A DNA stretch of 37,623 nt from Bacilli bacterium (GTDB taxonomy: Bacteria; Bacillota_I; Bacilli_A; RFN20; CAG-631). Positions 33,406 to 37,623 of this stretch are shown here, piece by piece (the stretch's first letter is position 1; every line of letters begins with the position of its first letter). The notes under the pieces are model-generated. The model had not been told where the DNA came from. It made no database searches and worked only from the letters and a program-made list of their open reading frames with translations. Position numbers and translations under genes: made by a program. The DNA is taken from positions 1 through 37,623 of the forward strand of contig CAAEBM010000008.1 of assembly GCA_900754115.1 (NCBI GenBank). The letters run 5' to 3'.

Positions 33406-34923
33406 ATGGAAGACAAAAAACAAAAAAAGGTTGGGAAGCTTGACAGCTTTTTTGGTGTTTCAAAAGCAGGCTCAACAATCAAAGTAGAAGTGTTAGCAGG
33501 TATTGCGACATTTCTTGCGATGGCTTACATTTTGACTGTTAATCCTAATTCTATGTTATGGAATGGGACAGCAGATGTGCGTTGGCCATCCGTATTTATT
33601 GCCACTGCTCTTGGTGCTGTAATTGGTACTTTATTAATGGCTTTACTTGCTAAAATGCCTCTTGCTCAAGCATCAGGAATGGGACTAAATTCAATGGTTG
33701 GCTCAATTCTTGGAGGAGCATTTGGATTTGCCTTTTCCTTTGGCAATGCAATGCTACTAATTTTAATTAGTGGTATTATTTTCTTACTTCTTTCTGTAAT
33801 CCCGGCTGGACGCGATAAAAAAACAAAAAAATTAATCACGTTACGAGAATTAATTTTTACTGGAATGCCAAAACCTGTTCGCACAGCAATTCCGGTTGGT
33901 ATTGGTTTATTTATCGCTTTTATTGGATTACAAAATGCTCATTTAGTTCAAAAAAATGAATTTACACTTTTACAATTTGTTGACTTTACTCAAGCAGGAG
34001 CTTGGGCAAAAGGTGGCGATGCTAGAGCAGCAATCGTTACACTTTTTAGTTTTGTTGTCATTGCTGTTCTTTCTCATTTTAAAGTGAAAGGAGCTGTTGT
34101 CTTTGGAACTTTGGCTGCAACGTTGCTTGCTTGGCCATTAGGAGTTACAAATATTGATTATCTTCTTGGTAAGGCTGATGGTGTAACTTGGAAATTCTGG
34201 GAAAATTTTGCTAATTTCTTTTCATTTAATCCAGATAATGGTGGAATTTTTGCCGCTGCTTTTACGGATGGCTTTCACTTTCCCAAAGATTCGTTAATGA
34301 CTTGTGTTATGCTAGTGATTACATTTGCAATGATTGATATGTTTGATACCATGGGAACCGTAGTGGGATGCTGTGCAAATGCCAATTTAATTGATGAAAA
34401 TGGTGTTCCTAAAAATTATGATAAAATTATGATTTCAGATTCAGTAGCCACTTGTACGGGTGCTATTTTAGGGACTTCAACAGTTACCACTTTTGTTGAA
34501 TCAGGTGCAGGTGTTGCAGCTGGTGGAAAAACAGGATTAACTGCGTTAGTCATTGCCATTTTATTCTTTTTATCTATTTTCTTACTACCGATATTTGCTT
34601 TTATTCCAAGTGCAGCCGCAGCAGGAGCTTTATTGTATGTTGGTGTATTAATGATATCTAATGTTAAAAATATTGATTTTTCTTCACCAAAATCTGCTGT
34701 TCCAGCATTTGTAACCATTGCAATGATGCCGTTTGCTTATTCTATTACAGATGGTATTGGACTTGGTCTTATCACTTATGTTATCATTTCAATATTTATT
34801 TACTTTATAGATTTAATTAAATATGCTTGTCATAAAGGTGAAAAACCAAAATGGGATATCTCTATTGTGGCAATCATTGTGACGGCATTATTTTTAGTAT
34901 ATTTCTTAGTACCGACGGTTTAA
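33406..34923 (+). CDS. Guanine/hypoxanthine permease, AzgA-type NCS2 family
   Basis: A 505-residue inner-membrane purine transporter with about 12 to 14 hydrophobic helices. Family signatures are LDSFFGVSKAGSTIKVEVLA near the N-terminus, TFLAMAYILTVNPN, MPLAQASGMGLNS, FTGMPKPVRTAIPVGIGLFI, FAMIDMFDTMGTVVG and STVTTFVESGAGVAAGGKTG. This is the PbuG/PbuO/AzgA branch, importing guanine, hypoxanthine or adenine by proton symport. The guanine-class riboswitch upstream points to guanine/hypoxanthine. AAGGAGGA precedes the ATG, and a terminator follows. Confidence 0.95.
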   Translation: MEDKKQKKVGKLDSFFGVSKAGSTIKVEVLAGIATFLAMAYILTVNPNSMLWNGTADVRWPSVFIATALGAVIGTLLMALLAKMPLAQASGMGLNSMVGSILGGAFGFAFSFGNAMLLILISGIIFLLLSVIPAGRDKKTKKLITLRELIFTGMPKPVRTAIPVGIGLFIAFIGLQNAHLVQKNEFTLLQFVDFTQAGAWAKGGDARAAIVTLFSFVVIAVLSHFKVKGAVVFGTLAATLLAWPLGVTNIDYLLGKADGVTWKFWENFANFFSFNPDNGGIFAAAFTDGFHFPKDSLMTCVMLVITFAMIDMFDTMGTVVGCCANANLIDENGVPKNYDKIMISDSVATCTGAILGTSTVTTFVESGAGVAAGGKTGLTALVIAILFFLSIFLLPIFAFIPSAAAAGALLYVGVLMISNVKNIDFSSPKSAVPAFVTIAMMPFAYSITDGIGLGLITYVIISIFIYFIDLIKYACHKGEKPKWDISIVAIIVTALFLVYFLVPTV

Positions 34924-34929
34924 CAAGTT

Positions 34930-34964
34930 AAAGTTACTCTTGAATTAAAAGAGTAACTTTTTTT
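34930..34964 (+). terminator. Terminator after the permease gene
   Basis: A 12-bp stem AAAGTTACTCTT / AAGAGTAACTTT followed by a T run. Confidence 0.9.
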
Positions 34965-34978
34965 GTAAATATATATAT

Positions 34979-35587
34979 TCATATTAATTTTTGAGTTGTC
35001 AAAATCGAAAGGTGTTTATAGAAAGCAGATTTTTGTAAATTTAGTGAATGAAGTGCATCTTGTAAGGCGATTTGTTTTTGTTTATACTCTTTCATTATGT
35101 GAATGAATTCAGTGGTATAATTTCGGCAGGGACGCCCAAATTTAACACCTCTTTCTTTTGCAAGACGAATTCCTTCTTTTTGACGCAATCGAATGTTTTG
35201 CCGCTCATTTTCAGCGACAAAAGATAAAACTTGTAGTACGAGGTCTGCAATAAATTTACCGACCAATGTGTTTGTTTTCGTTCTTGTGTCTAAAAGAGGC
35301 ATATCCAAAACAAGCATATCAGCTTGAATGACTTTGGTGATTCGTTCCCATTCCGATAGAATTTGTTCATAATTTCTGCCCAATCTGTCAAGAGATTGGA
35401 TGACAAGAAGATCACCTTTTTTAAGGATACTTGTAAGGTAAAGATATTCTTTTCGAGAAAAATCTTTTCCACTCTTTTTATCAAAATATACATTTTTAGT
35501 TGGAATTCCAAAACACTTAAAAGCAAAAAATTGTCTTTCAAGGTTTTGATCAACACTTGAAACGCGTGCATAACCATATATCTTCAT
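34979..35587 (-). CDS. Small serine recombinase (resolvase/invertase family)
   Basis: 202 residues. The catalytic domain opens MKIYGYARVSSVDQNLERQ with the nucleophile Ser10. KKSGKDFSRKEY, LLVIQSLDRLGRNYEQI (active-site Arg) and NTLVGKFIADLVLQVLSFVA precede the long E-helix (ENERQNIRLRQKEGIRLAKE), then RGVKFGRP and a C-terminal helix-turn-helix (ALQDALHSLNLQKSAFYKHL). The size and layout are those of Hin/Gin-type invertases and Tn3-type resolvases. It is divergent from a surface lipoprotein gene, and the intergenic space holds two palindromic sites. It is the only intact gene here ending in TGA, suggesting foreign origin. AAAGGAG precedes the start. Confidence 0.93.
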   Translation of the reverse strand: MKIYGYARVSSVDQNLERQFFAFKCFGIPTKNVYFDKKSGKDFSRKEYLYLTSILKKGDLLVIQSLDRLGRNYEQILSEWERITKVIQADMLVLDMPLLDTRTKTNTLVGKFIADLVLQVLSFVAENERQNIRLRQKEGIRLAKERGVKFGRPCRNYTTEFIHIMKEYKQKQIALQDALHSLNLQKSAFYKHLSILTTQKLI

Positions 35588-35646
35588 TTTTGATTTCTCC
35601 TTTTTTTAAAAAGGATAACAAAAAACAAATGAAAACAACAAAAAAT

Positions 35647-35672
35647 TCCGCAAAAAGCACACTTTTTACGGA
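35647..35672. repeat. Left candidate recombination site (26-bp imperfect palindrome)
   Basis: The half-sites TCCGCAAAAAG and CTTTTTACGGA flank the centre CACA, and the palindrome extends two bases on each side (35645-35674). The central dinucleotide is AC. Its reverse complement matches the right site at 20 of 26 positions or better. Confidence 0.7.
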
Positions 35673-35782
35673 ATAAATAAAATTTAAAAAATAATATCAT
35701 TTCTAATAAAAATTAAAACATATTAATTTAATGTTTGTCAAGAATTTTTATGGAATGGTATATCTTAATCTGATATAGTATG
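35673..35782. promoter_or_regulatory. Candidate invertible segment with promoter elements on both strands
   Basis: On the minus strand TTGACA (35741-35736) is followed after 18 bases by TTTAAT (35717-35712), reading toward the recombinase. On the plus strand TTGTCA (35735-35740) is followed after 18 bases by TATATC, and an extended -10 TGATATAGT lies at 35771-35779, reading toward the lipoprotein. Inversion between the flanking sites would exchange which gene faces which promoter. Confidence 0.5.
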
Positions 35783-35808
35783 TCCATAAAAAGTGTACTT
35801 TTTTTGGA
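35783..35808. repeat. Right candidate recombination site (26-bp imperfect palindrome)
   Basis: The half-sites TCCATAAAAAG and CTTTTTTTGGA flank the centre TGTA. The central dinucleotide is GT, the complement of the AC at the left site, so the two sites are inverted relative to each other. Centre-to-centre distance is 136 bases, close to 13 helical turns. Confidence 0.7.
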
Positions 35809-35862
35809 TAATAAAAATGAAGGAAAATATCAAGAAATTTTAGTTTTAGGAGGGAAAAGGAT

Positions 35863-37503
35863 ATGAAACAAAAGATGATGTATTATATGAGCTTAATGAT
35901 GACAATTTTCATGATTTTTGGGCTCAGCAGTTGTAGTAAAAAAGAAGACAATGTAAACAAAAAGTATACAATCACATTTTACGTTGATGAAAGTGAATAT
36001 GCGACAATCAAAACTGCAGGAAATGAAACTTTACAACTTCCTCAAGAACCAACTGATGAAACAATGAACTTTGCAGGATGGTTTTTTGACAAAGATGAAT
36101 GGATTAATCAATTGACAGCAGATACTTATAAAAATACTGCACTTACAAAAGACGTAGATGTGTATGCAAAATGGGCTATTAAGACGATAACGATTACCTA
36201 TGTCACAAATGGTGGTTCAGAAATACCACCACAAACCATTAATCTTGGAGATGTTATGCCACTTCCAGTGACAAACGCGCCAAGTAGTAATTTAATTTTT
36301 GCAGGATGGCATTTAGAAGAAGATTGTTCAGATGAACCATTAACATTTCCATATTATCCGACAGAAGATATGACACTTTATGCTGATTGGGCAGAAACAT
36401 ACATTGAAATAGATGGTTTTAGTCTTGACTATTATTTTTCAGAAACAGGACATCAGGCAAGTGGCTATGTTATTGCATCTTACCATCGTCCTGAAAATGC
36501 TGTTGGACTAGAATTCCCTGAAGGATATAAAGGGATTCCTTTAGTAGAAATACCCTCTAGTTTCGCCTCCGAATTTCTTGATCAAACTGCTCGTGATAGT
36601 ATTACAAGTATTGTAATTCCTGATGGAGTAGAACGCATCGGTTCAAACGCATTTAGTGCTCTTAATAATTTAACATCAATAAAACTAGGGAGAGGTTTAA
36701 AAAGTATCAGATCCTCTGCATTGAGTTGCTATAAACTTTCTGATATCTCTTTTGGAGGGTCACTTGAATATGTAGATAGTAATGCTTTAACCAATAATCC
36801 TTGGTATAATGCACAACCAGATGGTGTAGTGTACGCGGATAATGTTTTAATAGGTTATAAAGGAATTGCACCTTCAACCGTTGAAGTGCGTGAAGGAACT
36901 GTCTCAATTGGTAGTGGAGCATTTTACAATCAAAGAAATCTAACAGATATCACTTTGCCAGATAGTATTATTGCAATTGGTAGAGATGCCTTTACAAAAA
37001 CAGGTATCAAAGAGATAAAACTTTCAAAAAATCTTGAAATGATTGGTGCTGATGCATTTAGAGAATCTAAACTTGAAAAAGTTGTCTTTCCAGAAAGTTT
37101 TACTTTTGATATACATACAACGGGTTGGAAATATGGTTTTAGTAAACTTGGTGGTAGTGTGTTTTATGGATGTGAAAATCTAACAAGTGTCACTTTATCT
37201 AATCTCTATGAAATTAGTTATGAAATGTTTAGAGGATGCACCTCTTTAACCAATATTACCCTTCCTGAAGGCATAAAAATTTCAAATAGTTTTTCATTTG
37301 CAGACACTGGATTGATAGAAATAACAATTCTATCTAAAACGCCTGTGTATTTTCCACCAGATGTATTTCCTGAAACACTAGAAAAAATATATGTTCCTGC
37401 TGGAATGAAAGCACTGATTGAACAAGAAATAGCAAATGATTCTAGTCTTGAATGGTACTGGTCAGAAGAAAGAATGGCTTTGTTAGTTGAAATGGATAAT
37501 TAA
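35863..37503 (+). CDS. BspA-like leucine-rich-repeat surface lipoprotein
   Basis: 546 residues. The signal ends IFGLSSC, so Cys24 is the lipid anchor. Two Listeria-Bacteroides (InlB B / Flg_new) repeats follow: about 33-105 (ITFYVDES, then FAGWFFDKDEW and VDVYAKW) and about 108-178 (ITYVTNGGSEIPPQT, then FAGWHLEEDC and MTLYADW). Residues about 215-520 are BspA-type leucine-rich repeats (ITSIVIPDGVERIGSNAFSA, LTDITLPDSIIAIGRDAF, IKEIKLSKNLEMIGADAF and others). The ending IYVPAGMKALIE is typical of the class. Such proteins bind host or microbial ligands. GGAGGGAAAAGGAT precedes the start. The upstream region looks invertible, so expression may be phase variable. Confidence 0.9.
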   Translation: MKQKMMYYMSLMMTIFMIFGLSSCSKKEDNVNKKYTITFYVDESEYATIKTAGNETLQLPQEPTDETMNFAGWFFDKDEWINQLTADTYKNTALTKDVDVYAKWAIKTITITYVTNGGSEIPPQTINLGDVMPLPVTNAPSSNLIFAGWHLEEDCSDEPLTFPYYPTEDMTLYADWAETYIEIDGFSLDYYFSETGHQASGYVIASYHRPENAVGLEFPEGYKGIPLVEIPSSFASEFLDQTARDSITSIVIPDGVERIGSNAFSALNNLTSIKLGRGLKSIRSSALSCYKLSDISFGGSLEYVDSNALTNNPWYNAQPDGVVYADNVLIGYKGIAPSTVEVREGTVSIGSGAFYNQRNLTDITLPDSIIAIGRDAFTKTGIKEIKLSKNLEMIGADAFRESKLEKVVFPESFTFDIHTTGWKYGFSKLGGSVFYGCENLTSVTLSNLYEISYEMFRGCTSLTNITLPEGIKISNSFSFADTGLIEITILSKTPVYFPPDVFPETLEKIYVPAGMKALIEQEIANDSSLEWYWSEERMALLVEMDN

Positions 37504-37546
37504 TGAAATTCATAAAATAAACTTTAATCAAAGAAGATAGAAATAT

Positions 37547-37582
37547 AAAGAGGAATCATCGTGTATGCATTCCTCTTTAATT
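37547..37582 (+). terminator. Terminator after the BspA-like gene
   Basis: AAAGAGGAAT / ATTCCTCTTT (10 bp) with a 12-base loop; the T run after it is short. Confidence 0.7.
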
Positions 37583-37623
37583 TACAATGATTTATATTTT
37601 TTCTATTTTAATCTTTATATAAA

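Overview
This AT-rich window comes from a low-GC Gram-positive (Bacillota) genome. An uncultured gut lineage near the Erysipelotrichia or other deep Bacilli fits best, though no rRNA or ribosomal protein is present to settle it. The support is strong GGAGG-type ribosome sites, U-tailed hairpin terminators, a CwlJ/SleB-like hydrolase, a YqfQ-IspH pair as in Bacillus, MurF and Ddl of peptidoglycan synthesis, and a purine riboswitch. TGG encodes Trp throughout and no real gene has an internal TGA, so the code is standard. TGA is nevertheless almost unused as a stop: 1 of 31 intact genes, and that one is a recombinase.

Region 1 (1-5366) is accessory. It holds non-coding sequence, a wrecked RhuM-family gene, and one large defence-like gene that joins a restriction-endonuclease-like N-terminus to a STAND NTPase and a long helical C-terminus. 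It abuts the 3' end of rlmD (rumA), whose C-terminal tail is still recognisable but is cut off by two opposite frameshifts in A4 runs.

Region 2 (5622-27593) is mostly core genome: rlmD, an amidase-like lipoprotein, a LicA-type kinase, a SleB-like hydrolase, a deoD-NERD-TrmH operon, a hydrolase-murF-ddl operon, nfeD-stomatin, yqfQ-ispH, a seven-tRNA operon, a SHOCT membrane protein, a DapB-fold dehydrogenase, a uridine-kinase-like gene, an SDR, ychF, an SGNH lipoprotein, a zinc-ribbon membrane protein, an M29 aminopeptidase, tRNA-Arg, mutY and tRNA-Ser. Two G/C homopolymers stand out. One G8 lies exactly in the -35/-10 spacer of the SHOCT gene. One C7 lies just after the lipobox of the SGNH lipoprotein. 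Both look like slipped-strand phase-variation tracts.

Region 3 (27594-33073) looks horizontally acquired and is rich in ATA and AGA codons. It contains a HEPN-motif protein, an 0.9-kb gene-free block with very large palindromes, a DnaQ-like exonuclease fused to BRCT, a copy of the last 9 bases of the tRNA-Ser gene (possible attachment site), an AAA/DUF4143 ATPase and a small protein tentatively of the phosphothreonine-lyase-like group.

Region 4 (33229-37623) has a guanine-class purine riboswitch driving an AzgA-type purine permease, then a small serine recombinase divergent from a BspA-like leucine-rich-repeat lipoprotein. Between those two genes lie two 26-bp imperfect palindromes in inverted orientation flanking promoter-like sequence. 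This is a good candidate for an invertible promoter switch controlling a surface protein, and it is the most interesting feature of the window.
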